Shown piece after piece: positions 25,495 to 33,606 of a DNA stretch of 64,000 nt. The stretch covers positions 698,001 through 762,000 of the forward strand of contig NZ_CP012916.1 of assembly GCF_001315015.1 (NCBI RefSeq), given 5' to 3'. The notes beneath the pieces are model-generated. The model saw only the letters and a list, made by a program, of their open reading frames with translations. It did no database searches and was not told where the DNA came from. Each line of letters opens with the position of its first letter. Position 1 is the first letter of the stretch. The stretch comes from Azospirillum brasilense. Lineage in GTDB: Bacteria > Pseudomonadota > Alphaproteobacteria > Azospirillales > Azospirillaceae. The translations under genes were made by a program, and so were the position numbers.

Positions 25495-26202
25495 ATGGCA
25501 CGGTTTTTGCGATGGGTGACTGCCCTGCTGTTTCTGGCCGTCATGGGCGGGGCGGCGATGGTGGGAACGGGTGTGGTCACGGTTCCGCCCCGCTACGATC
25601 CCTGGGCGCCGCTGGACATCGGGGAGGTGCCGAACCTGCTGACCCGTCTCAAGCTGTCCCGGCTGGACGGCGCGCCCCGGCAGTGCCACGCCGTACTGGG
25701 CGACGCGGGCCTGCGCTTCAGTCCGGTGACCGACCGGCAGACCGGTCCGGGCTGCGGCCTGACCGACGCGGTGCAGGTCAGCCGCTCGGCGGTGGCCTTC
25801 AACGGCGGCTTCACCGTCACCTGCCCGCTCGCCGCCGCCTGGATGCTGTTCGAGACGCACACGCTCCAGCCCGCGGCGCAGCGGCATTTCGGCCAGCGGG
25901 TGGCGCGGGTCCGGCATTTGGGAAGCTACGCCTGCCGCAACGTCTACGGCCGGGCGGAGGGGCGCCGCAGCGAGCACGCCACCGCCAACGCCCTCGACAT
26001 CGCCGGCTTCACGCTGGCCGACGGCACCACCATCGCCCTGCCCGGCGACTGGACGTCGGCGGATGGACGGAAGCGCGCCTTCCTGCGCGAGGTGCGCGAC
26101 GGCGCCTGCGAGGTCTTCCGCGCGGTGCTGGGCCCCGACTACAACGAGGCCCACCGCGACCACTTCCACCTCGACATGGGGCCGTACCGCGTCTGCCGGT
26201 GA
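25495..26202 (+). CDS. Extensin-like/D,D-peptidase-fold protein
   Basis: 235 residues. An N-terminal membrane anchor or signal (about 6-30, WVTALLFLAVMGGAAMVGTGVV) precedes an extensin-like C-terminal domain related to M15/DUF882 peptidases. The metal-ligand motifs are SEHATANALDIAGF and HRDHFHLDMG, with several cysteines (CHAVLG, PGCGLT, VTCPL, YACRN, GACEVF, YRVCR) that likely make disulfides in the periplasm. Such proteins probably act on peptidoglycan, but direct activity data for the bacterial family are limited. The next gene converges from the other strand 16 bp on. Confidence 0.85.
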   Translation: MARFLRWVTALLFLAVMGGAAMVGTGVVTVPPRYDPWAPLDIGEVPNLLTRLKLSRLDGAPRQCHAVLGDAGLRFSPVTDRQTGPGCGLTDAVQVSRSAVAFNGGFTVTCPLAAAWMLFETHTLQPAAQRHFGQRVARVRHLGSYACRNVYGRAEGRRSEHATANALDIAGFTLADGTTIALPGDWTSADGRKRAFLREVRDGACEVFRAVLGPDYNEAHRDHFHLDMGPYRVCR

Positions 26203-26218
26203 GGTGGCGCCCGCCCTG

Positions 26219-27259
26219 TTAAGCGCTTTGGTAGGCCAGCACGCCGTCGGCGCGCGTCTCGATGCGCAGCTCGCCGCGCCCGACCATGTGGTTGAGATGA
26301 GCCAGCGCCTCCCCGAAGGCGAAGCTCAGCTGGTGCGAGTCCAGCGCGCGGCGGAACAGCACCGGCACCAGTTCCTTGCAGCTCAGAGGTTTGCCGCGGC
26401 AGGCCTCGGCGATCTGCGCACAACGGTCGGCGTGGTGGGCTTCCAGCGCGCGGGTGCGGTGGTCCAGCCCGTAGAAGGGCAGCCTGTGACCGGACAGGAC
26501 CAGCGAGTCCGCCGCCACCTCCTCCCGGATCGCGGCCAGGGACGACAGGTAGAGCCCCAGCGGGTCGGCCTTGGGCTGCATCGCGGAGACGCTGACGTTG
26601 GGGGAAATGCGCGCGATGACCTGATCGGCGGCAAGGAACAGCCGGTCGGCGGCGCAATAGAGCATCGCCTGCTCCGGCGAATGACCGCCGCCGGTCAGGA
26701 TGCGCCAGTCGCGCCCGCCCAGCCGCAGGGTCTGGCCGGGGATCATCCGCTCGAAGCTGGGCGCCAGCCCGGTCGTGCGGTTCAGGTAGCTGAGGCCGCG
26801 GCCGAGCATCTGCTGGATCTCGTCGGGCGACAGGCCCCCGGCTTGGTAGAAGGCGTCCTGCGCCTCCAGCGCCTGGGGGTCGCGCCCTTGTTGCAGAAGC
26901 TTGGCGTAGTAATACTCGCTCTGGGTCATGTGCAGCGGCGGGGCGAAACGCTCGTGCAGCCAGCCGGCCAGACCGACATGGTCGGGATGGAAGTGGCTGA
27001 CCACCAGCCGGACGATCGGCTTGCCGCCCAGCGGGCCGCGCAGAAGCCGGTCCCAGCACTCGCGGCTGACGTCGTCGCCAAGCCCGGTGTCGAACAGCGC
27101 CCAGCCGTCCCCTTCCTCGAAGAGGTAGAGGTTGACGTGGTCCAGTGCGTAGGGCAGCGGCAGGCGCAGCCACAGCACACCCGGCGCCACCTCCCGGACC
27201 GTTCCATTGTCCGGTGCTTCGGAAAACGGATGGCGGATGAGTTCGGCGTCGTCTTTCAC
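26219..27259 (-). CDS. Metallo-beta-lactamase-fold hydrolase
   Basis: 346 residues from a GTG with AAGGAGG nine bases upstream. The signature HFHPDH (in VVSHFHPDHVGLAGWL) gives the dinuclear metal site, followed by GGHSPEQAMLYC and, near the end, SGHRLPFYG. The C-terminal 80 residues are helical (HHADRCAQIAEACRGK; LNHMVGRGELRIE), as in LACTB2-like members with a winged domain. Reactions in this family range from thioester to RNA hydrolysis, and the substrate is not predictable here. Confidence 0.88.
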   Translation of the reverse strand: MKDDAELIRHPFSEAPDNGTVREVAPGVLWLRLPLPYALDHVNLYLFEEGDGWALFDTGLGDDVSRECWDRLLRGPLGGKPIVRLVVSHFHPDHVGLAGWLHERFAPPLHMTQSEYYYAKLLQQGRDPQALEAQDAFYQAGGLSPDEIQQMLGRGLSYLNRTTGLAPSFERMIPGQTLRLGGRDWRILTGGGHSPEQAMLYCAADRLFLAADQVIARISPNVSVSAMQPKADPLGLYLSSLAAIREEVAADSLVLSGHRLPFYGLDHRTRALEAHHADRCAQIAEACRGKPLSCKELVPVLFRRALDSHQLSFAFGEALAHLNHMVGRGELRIETRADGVLAYQSA

Positions 27260-27470
27260 CCTGATGGTCCTCCTTGCGCTGCAGTGCCCCCGACCTCTTG
27301 GCTACCCGTTGGTTCGCGTCCGGTCAACTATCCGCAAATAGAACATTCCGACCATTGACGCACCTCGTGTTTCGTTTGACGCCCGCTCCGCCGCGGGAGC
27401 ATCGGGGGATTCGCGACGAATGGGCCGCGCACTGGTTAACCAAAGGGCATTGCCAAAGGAGAATACCCGG

Positions 27471-27659
27471 ATGACCACCGCAACGTTCAGGATCATCCGC
27501 CACGCCGACGGGCCGGTTTTCTTTGACGACCGGACGATCACACTCGCGGAGGCGCAGATCATCATCAACGACGCCATCGCGCGCGGCGATCTGGAGGTCG
27601 GGTCCTTCCTGCGCATCGACGACGAGGAGCTGGTGATCGAACGGGAGGTTGCGGGGTAG
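27471..27659 (+). CDS. Hypothetical 62-residue protein
   Basis: ATG at 27471 preceded by AAAGGAGA with good spacing. The sequence (MTTATFRIIRHADGPVFFDD, then a helix TLAEAQIIINDAIARG and strand EELVIEREVAG) reads as a compact alpha/beta domain rather than noise. It has no cysteine, signal or membrane helix. It ends 41 bp before the convergent putA stop. Function unknown. Confidence 0.65.
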   Translation: MTTATFRIIRHADGPVFFDDRTITLAEAQIIINDAIARGDLEVGSFLRIDDEELVIEREVAG

Positions 27660-27700
27660 GCGGCGCGCCGCCCGACCCGCAACCCGTCCATTTCGCCCCG

Positions 27701-30700
27701 TCAGCTCATCGCGACGAGGCTGGCGTTGCCGCCGGCCGCCGCGGTGTTGACGCTGACCGAGCGCTCGTTCAGCAGCAGGTCGAGGTCGTAGCCCTCGCCC
27801 CGCCCCGCCGCCAAAGCCTCGGGGGTCGCCGCCTGCACCAGCAGGATCGGGCCGGGAAGCTCCGCGATGCGCCGGTTGATGGCGGTCACGCATTCGCGGT
27901 CGCCTTCCACCAGAACCGCGGCGAGCGGTCCGGCGTCCCGCCAATCCGCCGTGGTCCGCACCCGCGCGGCCAGCGCCGGGGGCAGGCCGCGCAGCAGCTC
28001 GGCCAACTCCGGCGGGGCGTCCACCGCGGCGCTGTTGCCCGTCGCCAGGACCGCGCCGAGCTGGAGCAGCAGGCCCGTCCGCGTCTGCGGCAGCAGCAGG
28101 ACACGGCCCCGCCCGTGCAGCTCATAGAGGTTGCGCTCGCCCACCGGGCCGTTCAGCTCCGCCCCGCCGCCGATGGCGCTGCGCGCCACGTAGCCGGCGC
28201 AGCGCGACGCCTCCGCCGTGAAGCCCTTGGCGCGCAGCCACTCGCCGTAGGCCAGCCCGGCCGCGCGTGCGGCGTCCGGCCCGCGGAACTCCAGCCAGCC
28301 CTTGGGACGGCGGCTGAGCAGGCGGGAGAGGTAGAGCGGGCCGCCCGCCTTGGGGCCGGTGCCCGACAGGCCGTGGCCGCCGAAGGGCTGCACGCCGACC
28401 ACCGCGCCGATGGTGTTGCGGTTGACGTAGACGTTGCCCGCGCCGATCCGCCCGGTCACCCGCTCGATGGTGGCGTCGATGCGGGTGTGCAGGCCGAAGG
28501 TCAGGCCGTAGCCGGTGGCGTTGATGGCGTCGACCAGGGCGTCGAGAGCGTCGCGGTGGAAGCGGACGACGTGGAGGACCGGGCCGAAGACCTCCCGCTC
28601 AAGCTCATGGATGCCGCCGATCTCGATCACCGTGGGGGCGATGAAGGTGCCCTCGGCCGTCTCGGCGGGCAGCGGCAGAAACTCCACATTGCGGCCCTTG
28701 GCGCGCATCGCCTCGATGTGGCCGGCGATGGTGGCGCGGGCCTCCTCGCTGATGACCGGGCCGACATCGACGGCCAGCCGGTCCGGGTTGCCGATGCGCA
28801 GCTCCCGCATGGCGCCCTTCAGCATGGCGAGCGTGCGGTCGGCCACGTCCTCCTGCAGGCAGAGGATGCGCAGGGCGGAGCAGCGCTGGCCGGCGCTGTC
28901 GAAGGCGGACGCGATCACGTCGCCCACCACCTGCTCGGCCAGGGCGGAGCTGTCCACGATCATGGCGTTCTGGCCGCCGGTCTCGGCGATCAGCGGGATC
29001 GTCCCACCGTCCGGCAGCAGGCGCCCGGCGAGCTGGCGCTGGATCAGCCGCGCCACCTCGGTGGAGCCGGTGAACATCACGCCGCGCACCGCCTCGTTCC
29101 CGACCAGGGCGGCGCCGACCTCGCCCGCGCCGGGGAGAAGCTGGAGCGCCCCGGCGGGGATGCCGGCCGCGTGCAGGATGCGCACGGCCTCGGCGGCGAT
29201 CAGCGGGGTTTCCTCGGCCGGCTTCGCCAGCACCGGGTTGCCGGCGGCCAGCGCCGCGGCGATCTGGCCGGAGAAGATGGCCAGCGGGAAATTCCACGGG
29301 CTGATGCAGACCACCGGCCCCAGCGGGCGATGGGTGGCGTTGTCGAAGCGGTCGCGCGCCTGCGCCCCGTAATAGCGCAGGAAGTCGATGGCCTCCCGCA
29401 CCTCGGCGATGGCGTTGGGCAGCGACTTGCCGGCCTCGCGGACGATCAGGCCGAGCAGGGTCGGCATCCGCTCCTGCATGGCGTCGGCGGCGCGGAACAG
29501 GCTGGCGGCGCGTTCCTCCGGCGGGGTGGCGGCCCAGGCGGGCGCCGCCGCGACGGCGTGGCCGAAGGCCTCCGCCACCAGGGCCTCGCTCGCCTCAGTC
29601 ACCGTGCCGACCACGTCGCGGCGATCGGCCGGGTTGCGCACCGGCTGGGCCTGCCCCGCCCGCTCGCCGTCGGCCAGCAGCGGCGCCGCGGTCCAAGTCA
29701 TTTCGGCGCTGGCCGACAGGGCGGCGGACAGGCGGGCCAGCTCCGTCTCGTCGGACAGGTCGATGCCGGCGGAATTCGCCCGCTCCGGCGCATAGAGGTT
29801 CCGCGGCAGGGCGATCAGTGCGTGCGGCGCGCCCAGCGGGGCGATGGCCCTGGCGACCGCCACCGGGTCGGCGACCAGCTCGTCGACCGGGACCGCCGGG
29901 TCGGCGATGCGGTTGACGAAGGAGCTGTTGGCCCCGTTCTCCAGCAGGCGGCGGACCAGATAGGCCAGCAGCGTCTCGTGCGTGCCGACCGGCGCATAGA
30001 TGCGGCAGGGCCGCTTCAGCGGGCCGACGACCTCCTTGTAGAGCGGCTCGCCCATGCCGTGCAGGCACTGGAACTCGTACTTGCCGACCTGGAAGTCGCT
30101 GCCGGCCATCTCGTAGATGGTGGCGAGCGTCTGGGCGTTGTGGGTGGCGAACTGCGGGAACACCGCCTCCGGGGCAGCGAGCAGCTTGCGCGCGCAGGCG
30201 ACGTAGGAGACGTCGGTGTAGACCTTGCGCGTGTAGACCGGGAAGTCGGGCAGGCCGTCGAGCTGGGCGCGCTTGATCTCGCTGTCCCAATAGGCGCCCT
30301 TGACCAGCCGGATCATCAGCCGGTGGCCGCTGCGCCGCGCCAGATCGACCAGGAAGTCGATGACGTAGGGGCAGCGCTTGCCGTAGGCCTGCACGACGAA
30401 GCCGATGCCGTTCCAGCCCGCCAGATCCGGATCGAAGCACAGCGATTCCATCAGGTCGAGCGACAGCTCCAGCCGGTCGGCCTCCTCGGCGTCGATGTTC
30501 AGGCCGATGTCGTAGCCCTTGGCGAGCAGCGCCAGCGCCTTCACGCGCGGCAGCAGCTCGTCCATCACCCGGTCGGCTTGGGCGCGGGAATAGCGCGGGT
30601 GGATCGCCGACAGCTTGATGGAGATGCCCGGCCCCTCATAGACGCCGCGCCCCGCCGACGCCTTGCCGATGGCATGGATGGCGTTTTCGTAGTCGGCGTA

Positions 30701-31441
30701 GTAGCGCGCGGCGTCCTCCGCCGTCAGCGCCGCCTCGCCCAGCATGTCGTAGGAGTAGCGGAAGCCCTCGGCCTCCATGGGGCGGGCGTTGGTCAGCGCC
30801 TCCTGGATGGTCTGGCCGGTGACGAACTGCTCGCCCATCATGCGCATGGCGAAATCGACGCCGCGGCGGATCAGCGGTTCGCCGCCGCGCGCGATCAGGC
30901 GCGTCAGGGCGGAGGACAGCGCCTGCTCGCCGCCCGCCGAGGTCAGCTTGCCGGTGATCAGCAGGCCCCAGGTGGCGGCGTTGACGAACATCGAGCCGCC
31001 CTTGCCGAGATGCGCCTGCCAGTCGCCGCCGGCGATCTTGTCGCGGATCAGCGCGTCGCGCGTGGCGTGGTCGGGGATGCGCAGCAGCGCCTCCGCCAGA
31101 CACATCAGCGCCATGCCCTCCTGGCTGGACAGGCTGTATTCGTGGATCAGCCCCTCGACGCCGCGGCCCCGCGGCTTGGCGCGCAGGGCGGTGATCAGCT
31201 TGCGGGCGGTGCCCGCCGCCGCGGTGACGATGCCGGGCGGCAGCGCGGCCTGCCCGAACAGGAAGGGCAGGCACTCCGGCTCTGGCCGGCGGTAGGCGGC
31301 GGTGATCGCGGCGCGCAGCTCGGTCGCCGGACGGATCGGCGGGGCGAAGTCCGCGAAGGGCGCCGCGCCGCCGGAAGCGGCGGACGGGGGGGCGGTCCGG
31401 GTGTCGGCCCGGGTGGCGGTCGGGTTGGTCATGCTGTTCAT
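27701..31441 (-). CDS. putA: Bifunctional proline dehydrogenase / L-glutamate gamma-semialdehyde dehydrogenase
   Basis: 1246 residues. The proline dehydrogenase barrel covers about 150-480 (YEGPGISIKLSAIHPRYSRA; LMIRLVKGAYWDSEIKRAQ). The aldehyde dehydrogenase domain covers about 570-1050, with the active-site Cys in DSAGQRCSALRIL near residue 850 and the Glu region IAETGGQNAMIVD. A C-terminal ALDH-like domain follows. The N-terminal ribbon-helix-helix DNA-binding domain of enterobacterial PutA is absent, so it cannot repress its own gene. Control probably comes from the Lrp-type gene at 32546. It oxidises proline to glutamate at the membrane. proC lies directly upstream on the same strand. 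Confidence 0.96.
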   Translation of the reverse strand: MNSMTNPTATRADTRTAPPSAASGGAAPFADFAPPIRPATELRAAITAAYRRPEPECLPFLFGQAALPPGIVTAAAGTARKLITALRAKPRGRGVEGLIHEYSLSSQEGMALMCLAEALLRIPDHATRDALIRDKIAGGDWQAHLGKGGSMFVNAATWGLLITGKLTSAGGEQALSSALTRLIARGGEPLIRRGVDFAMRMMGEQFVTGQTIQEALTNARPMEAEGFRYSYDMLGEAALTAEDAARYYADYENAIHAIGKASAGRGVYEGPGISIKLSAIHPRYSRAQADRVMDELLPRVKALALLAKGYDIGLNIDAEEADRLELSLDLMESLCFDPDLAGWNGIGFVVQAYGKRCPYVIDFLVDLARRSGHRLMIRLVKGAYWDSEIKRAQLDGLPDFPVYTRKVYTDVSYVACARKLLAAPEAVFPQFATHNAQTLATIYEMAGSDFQVGKYEFQCLHGMGEPLYKEVVGPLKRPCRIYAPVGTHETLLAYLVRRLLENGANSSFVNRIADPAVPVDELVADPVAVARAIAPLGAPHALIALPRNLYAPERANSAGIDLSDETELARLSAALSASAEMTWTAAPLLADGERAGQAQPVRNPADRRDVVGTVTEASEALVAEAFGHAVAAAPAWAATPPEERAASLFRAADAMQERMPTLLGLIVREAGKSLPNAIAEVREAIDFLRYYGAQARDRFDNATHRPLGPVVCISPWNFPLAIFSGQIAAALAAGNPVLAKPAEETPLIAAEAVRILHAAGIPAGALQLLPGAGEVGAALVGNEAVRGVMFTGSTEVARLIQRQLAGRLLPDGGTIPLIAETGGQNAMIVDSSALAEQVVGDVIASAFDSAGQRCSALRILCLQEDVADRTLAMLKGAMRELRIGNPDRLAVDVGPVISEEARATIAGHIEAMRAKGRNVEFLPLPAETAEGTFIAPTVIEIGGIHELEREVFGPVLHVVRFHRDALDALVDAINATGYGLTFGLHTRIDATIERVTGRIGAGNVYVNRNTIGAVVGVQPFGGHGLSGTGPKAGGPLYLSRLLSRRPKGWLEFRGPDAARAAGLAYGEWLRAKGFTAEASRCAGYVARSAIGGGAELNGPVGERNLYELHGRGRVLLLPQTRTGLLLQLGAVLATGNSAAVDAPPELAELLRGLPPALAARVRTTADWRDAGPLAAVLVEGDRECVTAINRRIAELPGPILLVQAATPEALAAGRGEGYDLDLLLNERSVSVNTAAAGGNASLVAMS

Positions 31442-31510
31442 CGGTGTCGTCCGCTCGAATCCGCAGGCCGGGGGCGAGCCGGTCCCTGATGGTGAAAAGG
31501 GGTGTGCTTC

Positions 31511-32377
31511 TCAGGCTTTCGGGCCGGTTCCGCCCAGTTCGGCGGCGCGCTGGGCCGCCGCGCGCAGGGTCGCGTTCAACAGACTCTGGAGGTGGTCATC
31601 GGCCATCAGCTTGGAAAGGCCGGCCGCCGTGGTCCCGCCGGGGGAGGTCACGCCGGCGCGAAGCTCGGCCGCCGGCTGTCCGGTGGCGCCCATCAGCGCC
31701 CCTGCCCCCTCGACCGTGGCGCGGGCCAGCCGTTCCGACACGTCGGCGGGCAGCCCCACCTCCACCCCGGCGCGGGTCAGGCACTCCACGAGGTAGAAGA
31801 CATAGGCGGGGCCGGAGCCGGACAGCGCCGTGGCGGCGTCGACCAGCGCCTCGTCGGCCAGCCACTCCAGGCTCCCGACCGCGGTCAGCAGGGACGCGGC
31901 GCGCTCCCTCCGCTCGGCCGGGCAGCCCGCCTCGGCGACCGCGACGGTGGCGCCGCGCCCGACCGCCGCCGGGAGGTTCGGCATCGCCCGCACCACGCTG
32001 CCCGCCGCCGGGAACAGGCGGCGCAGGTCGGCCAGCGTCTTGCCCGCCATGATCGACAGCACCAGCGTGTGCGGCGCCAGCACCGCCTGCACGCCCGCCG
32101 CGGCGCTCTCGACCATCTGCGGCTTGACCGCGACCACCAGGGTATCGACTGGGGCGGTATCGACTGGGGCGCCGTCCGCCGGATTCAGCCGGACGCCGGT
32201 CCGCGCAGCCAGTTCGACCAGATCCGGCGCGGGGCTGGGATCGGCGACCGAGATGGCGGAGGCCGGCACGCCCTGCGCCAGCCAGCCGCGCAGCATGGCG
32301 CCGCCCATGCGCCCAGCACCCAGCAGAAGGATCGTGCCGGCGCCATCCGCGGCTTTGTGGTCAATGTCGAAGGTCAC
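31511..32377 (-). CDS. proC: Pyrroline-5-carboxylate reductase
   Basis: 288 residues from the GTG at 32377, with AAGAGA upstream; an upstream TTG is less likely. The Rossmann motif is ILLLGAGRMGGAMLRGW, and the conserved C-terminal helix is AATALSGSGPAYVFYLVECLTRAGVEVG plus SPGGTTAAGLSKL. It reduces P5C to proline with NAD(P)H, the opposite direction to PutA downstream, so the pair could run a proline cycle or be used under different conditions. The gene contains an exact tandem 15-bp duplication (32141-32170) that encodes APVDT twice in a loop. Confidence 0.93.
   Translation of the reverse strand: MTFDIDHKAADGAGTILLLGAGRMGGAMLRGWLAQGVPASAISVADPSPAPDLVELAARTGVRLNPADGAPVDTAPVDTLVVAVKPQMVESAAAGVQAVLAPHTLVLSIMAGKTLADLRRLFPAAGSVVRAMPNLPAAVGRGATVAVAEAGCPAERRERAASLLTAVGSLEWLADEALVDAATALSGSGPAYVFYLVECLTRAGVEVGLPADVSERLARATVEGAGALMGATGQPAAELRAGVTSPGGTTAAGLSKLMADDHLQSLLNATLRAAAQRAAELGGTGPKA
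32141..32170. repeat. Exact tandem 15-bp duplication inside proC
   Basis: GGTATCGACTGGGGC occurs twice without gap. It keeps the reading frame and adds five residues to ProC. The lack of any difference between the copies suggests a recent slippage event. Confidence 0.85.
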
Positions 32378-32444
32378 GGTGTCTCTTACCCGATCCAATT
32401 CGTCTTTTCAGAGCCGCAGCGTCCGCTTTGTTTTGCTGGTTCCA

Positions 32445-32459
32445 CTGCGGCATCCGCAG
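32445..32459. promoter_or_regulatory. Candidate operator between proC and the Lrp-type gene
   Basis: CTGCGG-CAT-CCGCAG is a perfect 6-bp-armed, 15-bp palindrome in the 168-bp divergent promoter region. The length equals that of Lrp-family boxes. Binding by the adjacent regulator is an inference. Confidence 0.4.
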
Positions 32460-32545
32460 ACTATCGCGGAGATGGCCGTGCCTCCATGGTTGTTTTTGCT
32501 TCAAGACCGCGATATCAACGGCTGGAGGCGGCTTGGAGCGTGAAA

Positions 32546-33007
32546 ATGACGGAGCTTGACCGAACCGACCGGCGCATCCTGGCGATTTTGCAGATGGACG
32601 GGCGAATTTCCGCCGTGGATCTGGCGGAGCGGGTCGGCCTGTCGGCCACGACCGCCGGCGAGCGGATGCGGCGCTTGCTGAAGGACGGCTATGTCACGGG
32701 GTTCACAGCGCGGCTCGACCCGCACCGGCTGGGCTTCGGGCTGATGGTGTTCGTCGAGGTGCTGCTCGACAAGACGACGCCCGACGTGTTCGACCGCTTC
32801 GCCCAGGCCATCCGACACGCGCCGGAGGTTCTGGAATGCCACATGGTGGCCGGCGGATTCGACTATCTGGTGAAGACGCGGGTGGCCGACATGGCGGCCT
32901 ACCGGCGGTTCCTGGGGGATGTGCTGCTGTCGCTGCCCGGCGTCCGGGAAACCCGCACCTACGCGGTGATGGAGGAGGTCAAGAACGACGGCCCCCTCCC
33001 CCTCTGA
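32546..33007 (+). CDS. Lrp/AsnC-family regulator, probable PutR
   Basis: 153 residues from the ATG at 32546, with GGAG seven bases upstream. The HTH is LDRTDRRILAILQMDGRIS plus VDLAERVGLSATTAGERM, and the RAM domain includes ECHMVAGGFDYLVKTRVAD. It is divergent from proC and putA. In alphaproteobacteria such as Agrobacterium and Rhodobacter a gene of this type (PutR) activates putA when proline is present, so the same role is likely. The hairpin at 33006-33027 follows its stop. Confidence 0.9.
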   Translation: MTELDRTDRRILAILQMDGRISAVDLAERVGLSATTAGERMRRLLKDGYVTGFTARLDPHRLGFGLMVFVEVLLDKTTPDVFDRFAQAIRHAPEVLECHMVAGGFDYLVKTRVADMAAYRRFLGDVLLSLPGVRETRTYAVMEEVKNDGPLPL

Positions 33008-33027
33008 CCCACTTCATATAAGTGGTC
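33006..33027. terminator. Bidirectional hairpin between convergent genes
   Basis: CCACTT-CATAT-AAGTGG (33009-33025), extended by GAC/GTC with a bulge, lies in the 23-bp gap between the Lrp-type gene stop (33007) and the stop of the minus-strand small ORF (33031). It may end transcription from both sides. Confidence 0.5.
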
Positions 33028-33030
33028 CGA

Positions 33031-33177
33031 TCAGGACACCCGGACGGGAGCCTCCGGGCGGCGGGCCGGAAGAATGACCCGCACCGTGGCGTGCAGCGTG
33101 GCCATGCCCAGCACCGACAGCGCCGTCAGGAAGCCGGTCAGCAAAAGCGCCAGCACCAGAAAGACCATCGTCTCCAT
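33031..33177 (-). CDS. 48-residue single-pass membrane protein
   Basis: ATG at 33177 with a perfect AAGGAGG ribosome site seven bases upstream. The product is METMVFLVLALLLTGFLTAL, then SVLGMATLHATVRVILPARR and a short basic tail ending VRVS. It has one long hydrophobic helix (about 4-26) and a positive C-terminus, so the N-terminus is probably outside. Its size is below usual gene-calling limits. Convergent with the Lrp-type gene. Function unknown. Confidence 0.7.
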   Translation of the reverse strand: METMVFLVLALLLTGFLTALSVLGMATLHATVRVILPARRPEAPVRVS

Positions 33178-33606
33178 GTCAAACCTCCTTGCAAAGCATG
33201 GAGGGAGGCTACGCCCCGACCGGTTCCGGCGGATTGACCCGGGTCAATGGATGGCCTGATTCCGGAAGCGCCCTCTTTTTTGTCCGCCGTCTCGCCATCC
33301 TTGGCTGCGAACCGCAGCTTCCGGTACCGCTGCCGCAATGGGAGGCGCTCACGCCTTTCCCAACGGTTGCAGCGTCAGAGCATCGCGCCACCGGGGCGGA
33401 TCGGCCTCACTGTGGCCACAATATCACGCATTTGAGATTTATTATCCTAAAATCGTCCCATTTAAGGCCACAGCGAAGTGGATAGTCTTAAGGGGTAAGC
33501 CAAAAGGCTAGAGCGCCAACCGAAAGGATGGGGACGCACCGACCGCGTGCCTGCCCCGCCGGCCACCAACCGCGGTGGCATCCCCACAAGGAAGAGAGTG
33601 CAGACC
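33178..33606. other. Gene-free leader of the exopolysaccharide locus
   Basis: 429 bp with no convincing gene. It begins with the ribosome site of the minus-strand small ORF and then becomes AT-richer (33420-33500), with TGTGGCCACA at 33413-33422 and a GGCCACAG echo at 33465. These may belong to the promoter of the beta-helix gene at 33607, whose AAGGAAGAGAG ribosome site closes the interval. Confidence 0.6.

Noticed and set aside
28115..31489. A 1124-codon plus-strand frame
   Set aside because: Antisense shadow of putA; composition is Arg/Gly/His-rich and no family fits.
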